Assembly (NCBI GenBank): GCA_029962745.1
Contig: CM057165.1
Coordinates: 7,836,978-7,900,977 of the forward strand
From: Echinometra lucunter
Taxonomy: Eukaryota > Echinodermata > Echinoidea > Camarodonta > Echinometridae
Direction: 5' to 3'
DNA length: 64,000 nucleotides
Shown here: one piece after another, positions 11,810 to 23,980 of the stretch
Layout of the letters: every line of letters starts with the position of its first letter
How positions within the stretch are numbered: the first letter of the stretch is position 1
Program-made: the position numbers and the translations under genes
Notes under the pieces: model-generated
The model's input: the letters and a program-made list of their open reading frames with translations, nothing else
The model's database searches: none
Told to the model about the DNA's origin: nothing

Positions 11810-12900
11810 GTTATCAGGGGGGGCAGAGCCCAAAATTTCCCGGTAACTAGTCTATGTCTAGAATCTGTGGCGTAGCTAGGACTGCATTTTAGGAGAACGG
11901 TAGTGCTTCACCGGCGTAAATCCAATTTGAGGAGTGGTGGATGAAAAACTTTTTAAACAATTTTTTTCCCTCTCACACACATTTTGATATCTATTTTTGC
12001 GAGTGAGCGAAGCGAGCGAGCAGAAAATAATCACTTTTTCGCTTTTGAATCGCATTTTTCGAATAAAAATTAAAAAATATGACGAGCGAGCGAAGCGAGC
12101 GAGCCAAAAATAACCACTTTTTTTGTTTTCAATACCATTTTCAAATAGAAATTCTAAAATATGATGATTGTTTGTGATAGATATATATTCAGAATTTTTA
12201 CTAACTGATTAATTAAAATATATTTTCTTCTTTGAAAAGTGTGTCTGCATGGCGGGAAATTTGTACACACCATCCCCCCTCTCCCCCAGGTGGGGGTGAT
12301 AGATCCCCCACCCCCGGAATTTACGCCAAGAGGGGAGGGTGCAGGGAAGGGGGAGTTTCCCCCTACCGCGCGAAGCGCGGATGCTCCGACGTTTCTTTGC
12401 ATTGTTAGTTGTCGGTAATTAAGTCTATCTTCTGCGGCGCAACTAGAATTTCATTTTAGGAGGACGGTAGTGCTCCCTAGGAGGGAGGGTGCAGGGAGGG
12501 AGGAGTTTCCCCCCTCCCGCGCAAAGCGCGGAAGCTCCAACGTTTTTTCGCTGTCAGTTCCCGCTCTTCTTACGCTCTCTGCCTGTTATCGGGGGGGGGG
12601 GGGCATAGGCATAGCCAAAAATTTCCCGGTAACTAAGTTTAGAATCAGTGGTGTAGCTAGGATTTCCTTTTAGGAGAACGATAGTGCAAAGCGCGCTCCC
12701 TATAGGCATGCTAGGGGGAGGGTGCAGGGATGGTGATTTTCCCCTCCCGCGCGAAGCGAGGAAGCTCTGACGTTTTTTTGAATTGTTCGTTGTCTGTTCC
12801 CGGTCTCATACATTCTCTGCCTGTTATTGGGGAGGGGGGGGGGGGGGGGCAGAGCCGAAAATTTCCCGGTAACTAAGTCTAGAATATGCGGAGATAGGCC
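11810..12900. repeat. Tandem units of about 235 bases, GC-rich, several copies
   Basis: 'atttcccggtaacta' recurs near 11836, 12622 and 12862. 'gtagctagga' or variants with 'ttttaggag.acg.tagtgc' recur near 11872, 12440 and 12652. 'gagggtgcaggga' occurs near 12337, 12485 and 12718. G-runs of 12-19 bases mark unit ends. The copies are diverged and no gene is seen. Confidence 0.75.
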
Positions 12901-13029
12901 TGCACCGCGAGTTGCTTGTTGCGAAGCCTTTAGCCGGGGGGGGGGGGGGGCGTGGGTTCTGGCTTAGGGCCCCTGATGGGGGTCTACAGGGAAAGCCACT
13001 GCGGGGGTCCAGGGAGTGGAGCACCCGGA

Positions 13030-13315
13030 AACTCGGGGGTTTGGTACTAAATTTTCCCTCGTTTCTTTTGTTTCCCTTTACTTTCTTCTTTTTTCCCCTT
13101 TCCCTCTTTTCCCTCTCTCTCTTCTTCTTTCTCCCCTTTCTCCTTTTTTCTTTCCCGTTCTCCTTCTTCCTTTCCCTCTCTCCTTCTTTCTTTCCCTTTC
13201 TCCTTCTTTCTTTTCCTTTCTTCTTCTTTCTTTTCCTTTCTTCTTCTTCCTTTCCCTTTCTCCCTTCCTTTTTCTTCCTTTCCCTCCTTTTCATTTTTTC
13301 CCGGTGGTTTGGTGG
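13030..13315. repeat. Long polypyrimidine tract
   Basis: About 280 bases with almost only C and T on the plus strand, built from 'ttcttctttc' and 'cctttctcc' words. Open frames on both strands here are low-complexity artefacts. It could form triplex DNA (inference). Confidence 0.85.
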
Positions 13316-14096
13316 ATTTTCCCGCTGAAATCCTTCAGGGGGGGGGGGGCACTCTGCCCCCCCTGCCCCCCCCCCGGCTGTTACGCCACTGACCAACCCC
13401 TCCATATTTTGGGATCGAGAGCAGGTCGATTTGTGATATGAGCGGGCCGCTTGGTAAAGGTGGAGGGGGATAGGCTGGGGCATTGAAATTATCCAACCGA
13501 ATCTCAGTTTGCATAAGATGATTGAAAACAAGAAACACGAAAAGAAAGTAGTAACACTCCTCGATTCCATACCCCTACACCTCACTGTATATGGCCTTGT
13601 TCCCACTCTATTTTCCGATGCCCCCATGGGCGTCAATCAAGGGGGACAGGGGGAAGTGTCTCTCAAAAAAATTGAAGGGTGGGGGACACAATAGGATATG
13701 TCTCCCCCTTCGAAAAAAAGAAAGCCGAGTGCCTTTTCTTTCTCTCTCTCTCTCTCTCTCTCTTTTTTTGTTGCTTGTCAGAAAATGTTTGGGTTATGTC
13801 CCCCAGAAGAATTTTAGCCAAGGACCTGTTGTTTCCTTTTTTACACTGTCTCCTCCCCCAAATTAAGTTAATAAAACGGACTGACGCCTCTGGTGCCCCC
13901 CCCCCCCCACATGCACACCCTTAAAGCAATACACTCTGCATACTCTACATGTCAACAGTGCGAGCCAACCCACCAACCTTAACATTGCGACATCAATCCG
14001 TGAACCAGTTCAGGAAATTGTCGAAGGTTTGTTTATTTTGTTAGAAAACGTCTTTATGGCTAGTTGAATTATTTTGCTTCAATATACAGTTGATGA

Positions 14097-14480
14097 ACAT
14101 ATAATAATAGAAATAGAAATAATAGTAATAGTAATAGTAATAGTAATAGTAATGGTAATAGTAATAGTAATAGTAATAATAATGGTAATAGTAATGGTAA
14201 TAGTAATAGTAATAGTAATAGTAACGGTAATAGTAATAGTAATAGTAATGGTAATAGTAATGGTAATAGTAGTAATAATAATAATAATAGTAATAGTAAT
14301 AGTAATAGTAATATTAATATTAATAGTAATATGATGATAGTAATAGTAATAGTAACATTAATTGCAATAGTAATTGTAACTGTAGTAGCAATAGTAATAA
14401 TAATAGTAAAAGTAGAAATAGTAACAGTAGTTGTAATAATAATAGTAACTGTAAAAGTAGTAGTAATAGTACTATAGTAC
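14097..14480. repeat. (TAGTAA)n microsatellite
   Basis: Roughly 60 six-base units of 'taatag' with scattered 'ggtaa' variants. The mirror position in the right arm, about 46615-46730, has a much shorter 'ttactattac' version, so it expanded or contracted after duplication. Confidence 0.92.
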
Positions 14481-16095
14481 AGTATAGAAATAGAATAATA
14501 CTGTAATTAAACACTTTGGTCAGCTTATAGCCCTGTTGAGGCCCATTACAAGAATCACGTCGGCCTATATCATTGTTATTATTTTCATTATTATCATTAT
14601 CATCATCATCTTAATAATGGTCATGTATAAGGATTGCATTTTGTTAGGAAGATTTGGAAGACAGGAAAGTTCGATTTCAATATCGTATCGTATTTTTCAG
14701 TTGAATTTTAAGATTTTAACATTTTAATCGACCAAAAGATCACCTTGAGCAAACGTTGCCCATCGCCGATTGCATTTAGTTGGATATATAGTGGTTGTTG
14801 TTGTTGTTTTTTTAATAACGCAGTACAATGCATCTTAAAAGTGGCTGGTATACTTTTACAAGATCAATTAAAAGTTGAGCCTTTATGAAAATCTTTCGGA
14901 CCGGGAGCCGATTTGGTCTAAACAAGTTTTGTGTCAGTGAACCTTTGTGGGTTTCGAAAATACCCTCTCAGTCTCACGTTTCGTATGATCCGCTATCGCA
15001 GATCTATAATCAGGATAATTATTAATTTGCATACAATGTATACGCATGGTCCTCGTTCAGTTCATAACCCTAGATTTCCAGGCAGACAGTTATATTTTGA
15101 AACCAAGTGCATGGTGTCAGTGAAGGAGAATTAAAGGTATCATGTTGCCTGAAATCTGTGTATAACTGAATGATCTAGTTTTACAAAGCGGATGATAAAA
15201 ACTTTCCTAATTAAAATTTGCATTAAATTCATTGCAATACTGACCTCATCGTTTAGTCATATGAAATTTAAAAAAGAAAAAAATAAATCGTATAAATCGT
15301 ATATACATGCAAATGAGAATGATATAAATAACATTAAAAAAAATGAATATTTTTCTTGGTTTCTTTAACTTAAACCTTTATTACCATCGATACAGAGGAG
15401 AGAGAGAGAGAGAGAGAGTATGAAGGAGAAATTGTTGATAATAGGCCTATTGTATCATTTGCCATAAGTTTTTGTCGTTCCTCCATTCATCGTTCATAAT
15501 TCTAGGGGGTTGCTTGTTTGTTTCTTTTTTTGCGGTTGCTGTTATTGTCTTTGACACAATATCTTAAGCAATAATCATACTTTTAGATTTATGCACGAGC
15601 AGCCGATTTTTACTTTAATTTGTAGCCCGAAGTTACAGGGACCTGGTACGTGACTTTATACAGCTACTTAACGAAGGTATAGACCCCTATAATTCTTTTT
15701 TCTTAGAATGTAAACCGGACCTAATAATCTTGTACCAACTCAGCCGGTCACTGACTGGTATGCGCACCTGGAATTTAAAAATTCGATATTCAGTATGATT
15801 AGGTTGAACAGGATATCCCAAATACCCTTGATCTATTTCATCCCAGTGAAATTAACAGGGGTGGATCCAGGATTTCGAAAAAAAAGTGGGGCACCAATTC
15901 AGAATTTTTTTTCCGACAAGAAAACTCGTTCATTTCTGCATGTATCCAAAAAGCATTCGCTCGGATCCAGCTGAGGTGTGCGGCAGGTCATTGTTCGAAA
16001 CTCATCTGCCACCAACAAAGGAATTAATTAGTGAGGGTTGAAGATTTGTCAATCTGTCGGTTAAGCGAATTTGGAGTCGCCGAAACCACTGGCCC

Positions 16096-16166
16096 GTCTC
16101 CGTGGTCTAGTGGTTAAGGCATTGGCGTTCATAGCCAAAGGCCCGGGTTCAATTCCCGGCAGAGAC
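16096..16166 (+). tRNA. tRNA-like sequence with formal UCA anticodon
   Basis: A 71-base cloverleaf can be drawn. Acceptor GTCTCCG pairs with CAGAGAC with one mismatch. The D region 'tggtctagtggttaa' is typical of Glu/Asp tRNAs. Anticodon stem is TTGGC/GCCAA with loop GTTCATA, and the T arm is CCGGG-TTCAATT-CCCGG. T6 at 16168-16173 would end pol III transcription. The loop gives anticodon TCA with a T at position 37, where a purine is expected. It is probably a tRNA-Glu-like pseudogene or SINE head. I found no copy at the mirror position in the right arm. Confidence 0.5.
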
Positions 16167-16254
16167 ATTTTTTCAACCTTTGCAAAAATTTCCAAAATGG
16201 TAGGACAGCTCTGGGGAACTTTGATTCATGCTACGCTATTATTCTCTCAATTGT

Positions 16255-16257
<3 letters not shown>

Positions 16258-16301
<44 letters not shown>
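16258..16301. repeat. (CA)n(TA)n microsatellite
   Basis: About 14 CA units run directly into about 8 TA units, shortly downstream of the tRNA-like sequence. Confidence 0.9.
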
Positions 16302-18186
16302 TCGATTTTATTCAGTTAAAAAAAAACAATCAAAGAACAAAGACAAACGGTCCAAAGACCGACACTTGCCTTGTGTACAAATCAAAGAAATATGCATACA
16401 TACATATGTCAAATCAAATTACAGAATAATTAACAATCAATTGCAACTAATAAAATACCCGTAATATATGACAATACAACAAAGGAGAATGAGACCCAGG
16501 GGAAAACAAATCAACCTCCATGGGAGTAGGGAACAGAGAAAACCTCCAACCCCCTTCCAACAAAAAGAGGTATACACTATAAAAGAGCCACCCATGAGAA
16601 CACCTCAGAACAACCTATCAGCTCGAAATTTTTTTAAAAAAATACATAAATGAGGGGCATCATCTCTACTCCTTCTCCACTCAACTAGGATCCCTTCAGA
16701 ATTGAGCTTATTACCATAATTTTCATTTTTTTTTATTTCTGCATTTTCTTTCTCAAATCAATGTAATCAACAATTGACAAAATAAAATACGTAATTCAGT
16801 TTTTAGAATTAAACAATGTCAAGGAGACCATCTTGGTTAAAAATAAATCGGTTGCAAAGAAAAAAAAAACAACAACAAATGTTTACATTTTTGCAAGGGA
16901 AAAGGGAAAGAACAATGCAGGAGACCGCCAACGGTCCCTCCAGGGTGTGCATTTCCTTCGTACAGCGTCAGTAAATTTCTCAAGATGAACATTTTTTTGG
17001 TTTGTTTACGGATTAAATTTTATGCAAACAAAAGCCAATTACGATCACCATATTTGCAAAAAAAGTTATGATGATAAAGAAAGAAATAAAGAAGGTAACA
17101 TGCGAAAGAAAGGGGAAAAGGAAAAAGAGAAACGGCAGCAAAAATATCATGAGCCCAAGAATTCAAAACAGTAAAGAGGAGAATATGCAGCCAAGGGGAG
17201 TTAAGGAAAGTTTAGATTTGAAAAATAAACTGTAAAACAGAATCGCCCCTCGCCCCCCCCCTCAACATTTGGATTTAAGAAGACGGGTTACATGGTCGCC
17301 GAAAATGATTTTCCCCAAAGTATAAGTGGACTTTCCCTTTTTCTTACATTTTGCAATAGGCTGCGTCGTGTTTTCTTTTAGTTTTTCCCAGAAAATGATG
17401 CTATTATTTTTGGAACAGTGCCAAGATAAAGTCGTTTTTGCACCGCACCAATCGTATTTTTGCTTATAGTATGAATTTGAAACGTTTCTTGTTAAATAGT
17501 CGAAAACAATTAAAAATAGGAAGAGAGGGAGAAATATATACTTCTACATGTATAGAGGGTGACTCGAAATTCTGTTCCGGCGGCAAGTATTGCTTCAGGT
17601 TTTATTTAGTCGGTTAAAACCCGAGGGTTGACGAGCTTATACTCCCTGGTTGTAGGTGTAGTGTTTGGTCTATAAGATAAAAGCAAGGAGTCATGTGACA
17701 ACTCCCTGTTTTTTGTTGTTGTTGTTTTGTTGTTGTTTCTTTTAATCATCTCAATTTTTATGTACTTGATTTGTTTCAATAAAAATATAAATATGAAAAA
17801 AACTCCCTGGTTAAAGTTCGTTACAGTATACGAAATTTACACAGAGTAATATTGTCATGACTGTCGCCGGAGTAAAAGGTCGTACAGCCGCCGAGACCCG
17901 GTATGGGAGGGGGGGGGGGGGGGAGGAAGAGAACAGGAATAAAAAAGGAAATCGGAGATGGGCCGGGTCAAAGAGAAGGGGAAAGCAATGACATCATCTG
18001 AGTACCAGGTATCACCACGACTATTCGACCTCCTCGACTTTGCCTGACCTAGAAAAACGGAACTTGTAATCTTACATCCCGTTTCGCATTTTCTTCTTGA
18101 AATATGATGAAGAAGGTAATAGGCAAAATTACTAACCACTCCTGATGAAGACAGGACAGGGTCAGAGGTTAGGGCTACGTCATAAC

Positions 18187-18238
18187 CACGTGATGTCGTC
18201 TACGGTACAACTGTACCGACTCCTGATACTTCTATAAA
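18187..18238 (+). promoter_or_regulatory. Core promoter of left SOUL gene (E-box and TATA)
   Basis: CACGTG at 18187-18192 and TATAAA at 18233-18238, about 30 bases before the expected transcript start. The same pair is found inverted before the right copy (TATA at 41403-41408, CACGTG at 41706-41711). Conservation between the arms supports a real TATA promoter. Confidence 0.75.
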
Positions 18239-18262
18239 GACTCCATGATCATCAACAGAACT

Positions 18263-18366
18263 TCACACTGGCTGGCGAAGGCACAAACTGAACATAACTT
18301 CAGAAAAGAAGCAGTGTAGAGCTGATTGAGGTTTAGCAGACTGTATCAGGCACCTGCTGAGCAACG
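18263..18366 (+). other. 5' untranslated exon of left SOUL gene
   Basis: The start is approximate, set from the TATA box. It ends at donor AACG|GTGAGT (18366/18367). The sequence 'agctgattgaggtttagcag' and the donor are conserved in the right copy, where the exon runs about 41378-41275. No in-frame ATG joins it to the coding exon. Confidence 0.65.
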
Positions 18367-18439
18367 GTGAGTTCTCAACAATTCCAGTACTGTCTTCTGC
18401 ATTCTTTCTTATCTCTTCCATCGTTATCTCTTTCCCTCT

Positions 18440-18447
18440 TTCCCTGC

Positions 18448-18490
<43 letters not shown>

Positions 18491-18516
18491 ACTCTCTCTG
18501 TCACACACACACACAC
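18440..18516. repeat. CT/CA microsatellite in left SOUL intron 1
   Basis: CT run with two 'tctgtcac' interruptions, then (CA)n. Its relative in the right copy (40360-40695) grew to about 335 bases. Confidence 0.85.
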
Positions 18517-18774
18517 TCCCTCTCTCTCTTTCTTCCCATCTCCTTTATTTTCTCCTTTTTTGTAGCCTTGTTTTCGTTTTTGTAGTTTGATGTTTTATTC
18601 ATTTTAAACCAATGTATGATACCCCATATTTTGTATGTACAGATTTATTCTGATTTATCATAATGAAAGTTGTACCTAAACCCTTCGAAGGACTTATATT
18701 TTACAAGCTCTGTTCTTTTAGTTCCTCATTTCTCATGCTTTCTTTTTTTTTCTATTTCTTACTATGTTAAGTTT

Positions 18775-19800
18775 TCCTACCCTCCCTTGCCATAAGTATT
18801 GCAACATAGCTAAATTGCGTATGCATTTGTGACTTATAAGCCTCTCTGTATTTTGTGTTTTTTCGTAAATAATTATTGCATATAGTCGACCATTTGCGTA
18901 TAATTATCTTAAAGGGGAGAACTTGTCCTTTTCTCTTCTGCGAGCAGTAAATATGCTGACCAGGTCATGTCTGAAACAAAGGAGAAGACATAGGCCAAAG
19001 AAAAAAAAATTGCCCATATAACCTGTATAACATGTATAAGGAGGTGTGAGTTATCAGCAAACGAAAGCACGATACTCCCCCTTCATATTTCTCCCAAACC
19101 TGTTGACAAGGTTGTACACTTTTCGCAAGGAAATAATGCCCATAATGTATCAAGAAAAGAGCGGAGGAAAATGACCACACCCAAAGAAGACAGATTTCTG
19201 TGGACCGTTACCAAGGAGGATGCACGCCATAATCATTATCCAGCTAAATATAATAAGTTTGTAAAGAATTCGCTAATGGAAGTAAATTTTGATATATTCA
19301 CCACACAGCCATCAGCAAACTATTCATGCATTTATTATATTTTGCTGGATAGTGATTGTGGCGCGCATCTTCCTTGGCAACGGCTTAGCAACGGCCCACC
19401 AAAAACTGTCTTCTTTGGGTGTGGCCATTTTCTTCTGATCTTTTCGGGATACATCATGGGCATCCTTGTGAAAAGTGCATACAAACCTTGTAAACAGGTT
19501 GGGAAGAAAGATGAAGGGAGAGTATCATGATTTCGTTCATTGAAAACTCTCACCTCCTTATAATGGGCATTTGTGTTCTTTTGCCTATTGTCTTCTTCAT
19601 TGTTTCAGACATGACCGGGTCAGAATATCTACTGCTCTCAAGACAGACAAAGGACAAGTTCTCCCTTTTAAGATATACGCAAATGGTCTCCAATGTTTAG
19701 TAATTATAAACGAAAAATCACAGAATACAGAAAGGCTTATAACTTACAAATGCATACGCAATTCAGCTATGATGCAATACTTATGGGAAGGGAGGGTTTT
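18775..19800. mobile_element. Foldback element with arms of about 430 bases
   Basis: Two halves, about 18775-19230 and 19360-19800, are inverted copies. Examples: 'gaccacacccaaagaagaca' (19171-19190) against 'gtcttctttgggtgtggcc' near 19409, and 'cttaaaggggagaacttgtc' (18909) against 'gacaagttctcccttttaag' near 19652. The right arm has no counterpart in its intron 1, so it probably inserted after the duplication. No transposase is visible. Confidence 0.85.
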
Positions 19801-20164
19801 AAGATTTAGTGCCAGTTGTTTTATATCAAATAATGTTATTTTCATGTTGTATTGTGTTGTTATTTCCCTCCTTTTTCGCTTTGATTCGTGAGAAATGAAA
19901 CACTTGAACACTTGAACACTAAATTAAACTTGATGTATATAGTTTTTGCATGTTACGTGAATCACAATCATTACAGCGAGACTGTCCATTTTCAACATAA
20001 TACTTTTCTAGTGACTTTCACAGAATAAAGATTCATTTTTATAGAATAATTGCCATTAATCGGATACAAATCAACTTGTTTGTATTTATGATTAAGTTGT
20101 TGAGTTTTGCAGTGTACAGTATAAGTTACGAAACTATAACAGGGATTTTATTTCTCTTTTCCCC

Positions 20165-20184
20165 TCTTTGTCTCTGTCTCTGTC

Positions 20185-20221
<37 letters not shown>

Positions 20222-20240
20222 GTCTCTCTCTCTCTCTTCC
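20165..20240. repeat. (CTGT)n / (CT)n microsatellite
   Basis: 'tctgtctgtctg' repeats flanked by CT units, about 200 bases upstream of the signal-peptide exon. Confidence 0.9.
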
Positions 20241-20448
20241 GTCTTATGATATGTTTTCATTATTATGTGGCTTCGTTTTCTTGGTTCATTATTTACCATT
20301 TAGATTTAAAAATACTTTTATTGTCGCATTAACGAAGTGAACAAAACACAGATTATGTTATATCTTGAACAAAATTTGTCTCCCATTTCTCCATTTTCAT
20401 ACAAGTATCCCTCCCTCTATCTCTCTCTCCCCCCAGAAACCATTAAAG

Positions 20449-20542
20449 ATGTTGGCAGCTTGTCTCCTAACTTTCCTCCTTGCGCTGACTGCCGCAGCTC
20501 CGACCACCCCCGAGCCTCCTAATGGAATCCCCCAATGTGCCC
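20449..20542 (+). CDS. Left SOUL gene coding exon 1 (signal peptide)
   Basis: Acceptor CCCCAG|AAACC at 20436/20437, ATG at 20449, donor GCCC|GTAAGT. 31 codons plus one base: a hydrophobic leader, then a Pro/Thr-rich linker 'PTTPEPPNG'. The right copy differs at only a few residues. Confidence 0.85.
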
Positions 20543-20892
20543 GTAAGTGTCAAAGCCTTTATTATTTTAATCTGTTTTTATTTATACAAGAAAATAATTG
20601 AGAAGCGCAAATTTCAAAATTGCAATGGCATATCCAGATATTTATATCGAGCGATGTGGTAAACGATTTTTAAATCGTTGAAATGGGGCGTAATAAGGAT
20701 AAGTTACACTTTTATTTCTACATGCAAGTTTAGTACAGCGTGGTGACTAATCCAGTAGTGCCCTGTTTTTGTTTGTGTTTTCCTTTTTTTCTTGTTCTTT
20801 TTCCTTTGGGGGGGGATGAATGTTTGTGTCTTTTTAATTTTTTTTTATATATCCCTGTTTTTATTTTGATAAACGCACTGTAGTATCAGTGA

Positions 20893-21218
20893 ATGACAAC
20901 TGGGGTGTTTCACAAAGTTGTGCGTAAGTTACGCAGGACTTTACGAGTGACTTGAATATGTAGAGCTAAATGGGATGCCTAATGTTTTTCTTCATGTTTT
21001 TCAAAGTAAAACTGTATTTCCTATAATCTGGATTATAAATTGTGACAAAAAATTACTTAGCATTACAAATATTTTCCTATTCATAGTAATATACAATTGC
21101 AAATTCAGACTTTAGCATGTGATTATCGTCTGTGATTAAAAACAGATTGAGGATCGCACTTAGCTCTTCAGTCATTCGTATAGCTTTATGCACAGCTTTG
21201 TGAAATACCCCCCCCCGT
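20893..21218. mobile_element. Inverted-end MITE-like element, shared by both arms
   Basis: 'ggggtgtttcacaaagttgt' (20901) and 'cagctttgtgaaatacccc' (21193) are inverted ends. The same element lies at about 38843-39190 in the right arm, so it was present before the duplication. Confidence 0.75.
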
Positions 21219-21474
21219 ACTTGTACAATTACAGTAACCAGTTATTTTCTCACTGCCAAACAAATAAATCGTTCAGTAACATTTTATTTCCCACATTATC
21301 CGTTAACAGGATTCAGGTTATGACGCAGTATTTCAGTTAGTTTCTCGCTATATCCAGGTCTCGGTGTATCCTCATCGTTGTTTGTACTTTTAGACCTACC
21401 TCCTTGCATATCATAATCCTAATCGCATAGGCCTACAACATAATAGTCATGTACAAGTATTATGATGGTGACAA

Positions 21475-21752
21475 CCCACTTCACCGAAGGCCCGCGAGGC
21501 CGAAAATAGCAGATTGTAATCTATAATGTACATAGCTCTGACCAATTCCTGTGCAAGAAGGAAGTTTGATAAGTATTAACATGATTAAAGGGCAGCGGAA
21601 AGGTTATTCATTGAAGGTGTGGGACATCCGGAAACGAGGACTAAACATGCTAAAGGAGACACTATTATTTTATATACCGATAGCGCATTATTTGTGATGA
21701 AGGAATATACGATACGAGAAAAGTCGGCCTCGCGGGCCTTCGGTCAAGTGGG
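21475..21752. mobile_element. MITE with 29-bp inverted ends, left arm only
   Basis: The end 'accgaaggcccgcgaggccg' (from 21483) is exactly inverted at 21724-21744, and the match extends outward over 'cccactt' with one mismatch. The aligned right-arm region (about 38580-38650) lacks it, so insertion followed the duplication. Confidence 0.85.
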
Positions 21753-21884
21753 AGGACCCCTATATGATATCTGACCTGTTTGATGCAACCGAAATATTTG
21801 GTCTCTCTTTCTTTGATAACTCCTCGGAAAGTTTCATAAGTTATAATTATGGAAACTGGGGGCGCATAATAGAACCGTGCCCCA

Positions 21885-22120
21885 AAATAGTTGTTGGCAG
21901 AGGAGGCGCTACAAGGGGGGAGGGCAGGGGTGACCCTCCGTATGATTTTTCGAGTAATCAAAAAGAAAAAAAAAAGAGAAGAGAATGGGGAAAAAAGGGT
22001 AGGGTTATGCAACTATATAATATCCCTATTTGATTATTCAAAACGTACTCGCCTGTGGGCCAAAGTTAAAAACCAGAAAATACTCCCCTCCCCCTAATCA
22101 AAATACCATGGCGCCGCCCT
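21885..22120. mobile_element. Dispersed element with 'gcgccgccc' ends (copy 1)
   Basis: It starts 'gaggaggcgctac', contains 'tatgatttttcgagtaatca', A-rich 'aaaagaaaaaaaaaagagaa' and 'tatgcaactatataat', and ends 'ggcgccgccct'. Relatives lie at 39625-39830 and 41455-41695. Confidence 0.75.
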
Positions 22121-23110
22121 CAGTTGTTGGTTTGAGTGGTTAATTATTTTGCCTATACCTATTGAGAAAGCATTTTAAAGCCTTAAAGCAAACAGTAAAC
22201 TGACGGCTTTAAGTCCTTTACGAGGGACTTGGTAATGGGAATTAATGAATGCCTTGCCAAAGGACCGTCTAAAACACATCAACTTGGATTCGAGCTGGGG
22301 CACTCCCAGTTTACGAGACCACTGCTCTATCCTGTCTATGTTATGATCCAATAGGCCTCCTGTAAAAAAAAATATGTGAAGAAATAAGTACACATTGCAA
22401 ATGTAAAATTGTGTGAATTTTTTCCACCCAACTTTCTTTTTTTCCTTGTCCAAAAGGTAAAAAATGCTATAACTTGTTTTCTATTTAACTTCTATAGATT
22501 CTTTTCCGAATAATCATCTCCCTTTTTTTCTGTAAAAAAACAACAACAAACATTCTTTACGAAAAGTGTTAGCGCAAGGTACACGTAAAATATTGTTTGG
22601 CTATAATTATATATGCAAGAAATTTCTAACAAACTTTTAGACGATCAGATTATCATGACGGTTAACATAATACATGTGCAATCATTTATATCCAGTTTTC
22701 TTTTTTCTTTTTTTAAAAGGAATATTACCCATGATCTTATTATCACCTCATTTCTATACTTTGTACCTTTATATTCTATATATTATTAACGTCATTTGTT
22801 TTAGATTCATTATTTTATGCAACATCCTTTACATTCTGAGATATATGTAAGAATATTTTGGATTTTTTTTATTGCAGTATGTTTCTATACATTATGTACA
22901 ACACTTTGATTCCTCATCGTTGTTTATATTATTATCTTTTTGTTACAAAAAGAAAGTTATAGTAACTTTCTTTTATTATTCATATTCTTTAATTTCAGCA
23001 CCATGACTGATCTTTTCATCCTGATTAGATTTATTTGAATAAATGAATAAATGAATAAAAATAAATAAACAACCTACCACTCCTGTCTACCCTTTCTACG
23101 CTTCGGTCAG

Positions 23111-23269
23111 GCTCTGAGTGCCCCGTCTACACCCCGTTGGAGGACCTTGGGCCAGACATGTGGAAGCGCCGGATCGAACCTGGAGTATGGGCCCGCAGGG
23201 TATCTCCAACGTGCAACTTTACTGCTGCCGCTAGTCTCGTCTACTCAGACCTTGATTTCTACTTCCTTG
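23111..23269 (+). CDS. Left SOUL gene coding exon 2
   Basis: 159 bases, phase 1 in and out (acceptor GGTCAG|GCTC, donor CTTG|GTAAGA). It encodes 'DMWKRRIEPGVWARRVS' and 'CNFTAAASLVYSDLDFYFL', with an N-glycosylation sequon NFT and two Cys. Confidence 0.85.
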
Positions 23270-23726
23270 GTAAGAATTATTCAAATTATGACTCACTCTA
23301 CCATCATACTCACAAAGTCGAACCTGTTTGGATCTATAAGAGATCTCATAGTTATTTTTAAAAAAATCCGGTATTTTCAGGTGTCTATTTTACCCCCAAA
23401 ATCGCTGATAATCAAAGAAAAAAAGGTGGGGGGAGCTGAGGCTGATTCGCCTTCTCTGGGGTTTCAAAAGAGGGCAGCGGCCGATTCGCCCCATCCCCCA
23501 TCCCCGTTATCAATTTTCAGCTAGATTTATAGTTTTAATTAATTTTGTCCTACAATCTAGAGTCAGATTTGAAATGTACAAGATAAGTATTGTTTTGTTT
23601 TGTTATTTTTGTTGTTTTGTTATTGATTCGGGCTGTGCGTGTGTGCTAAATATGTATGTGTTTTGCTTTGTTTATTTTTTTGTTTTGATTTTTTTATTAA
23701 ATAAAAAGATAAAAAGACGGAGGGAG

Positions 23727-23818
23727 ATTACAGGAGAGACAGAGAGAGAGAGATAGAAGAGAAATAGGAGAGGGGAGAGGGAAAGAGAAAGAGAAAGAGA
23801 AAGAGAGAGAGAGACAGA

Positions 23819-23852
<34 letters not shown>
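23727..23852. repeat. (GA)n microsatellite
   Basis: Purine-rich run dominated by 'gagaga', with a CT-rich mirror at 36275-36365 in the right arm. Confidence 0.85.
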
Positions 23853-23856
<4 letters not shown>

Positions 23857-23980
23857 AGTGGAGACAGAGCGATCGTGAAAATTTAAAGAAGTGTTTTTCA
23901 TCGTCTTCTGATGCTAATTACTAAGTCGTCGTATTGGTCTGCAATTTGATAAGGTACTATCATTTTGTATTAATCTGCAG

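Noticed and set aside
12824..13636. Long open frame on the minus strand (270 codons), Lys/Arg/Glu-rich
   Set aside because: It runs across the polypyrimidine tract and G-runs. The openness comes from base composition; there is no domain, and the overlapping plus-strand frames are equally open.
14074..14514. Ile/Val-rich and Leu-rich frames
   Set aside because: Translation of the (TAGTAA)n repeat; not a membrane protein.
19171..19891. Plus-strand frames of 106-119 codons near 19.2-19.9 kb
   Set aside because: They lie inside the foldback element and have inverse partners on the other arm; no homology seen.
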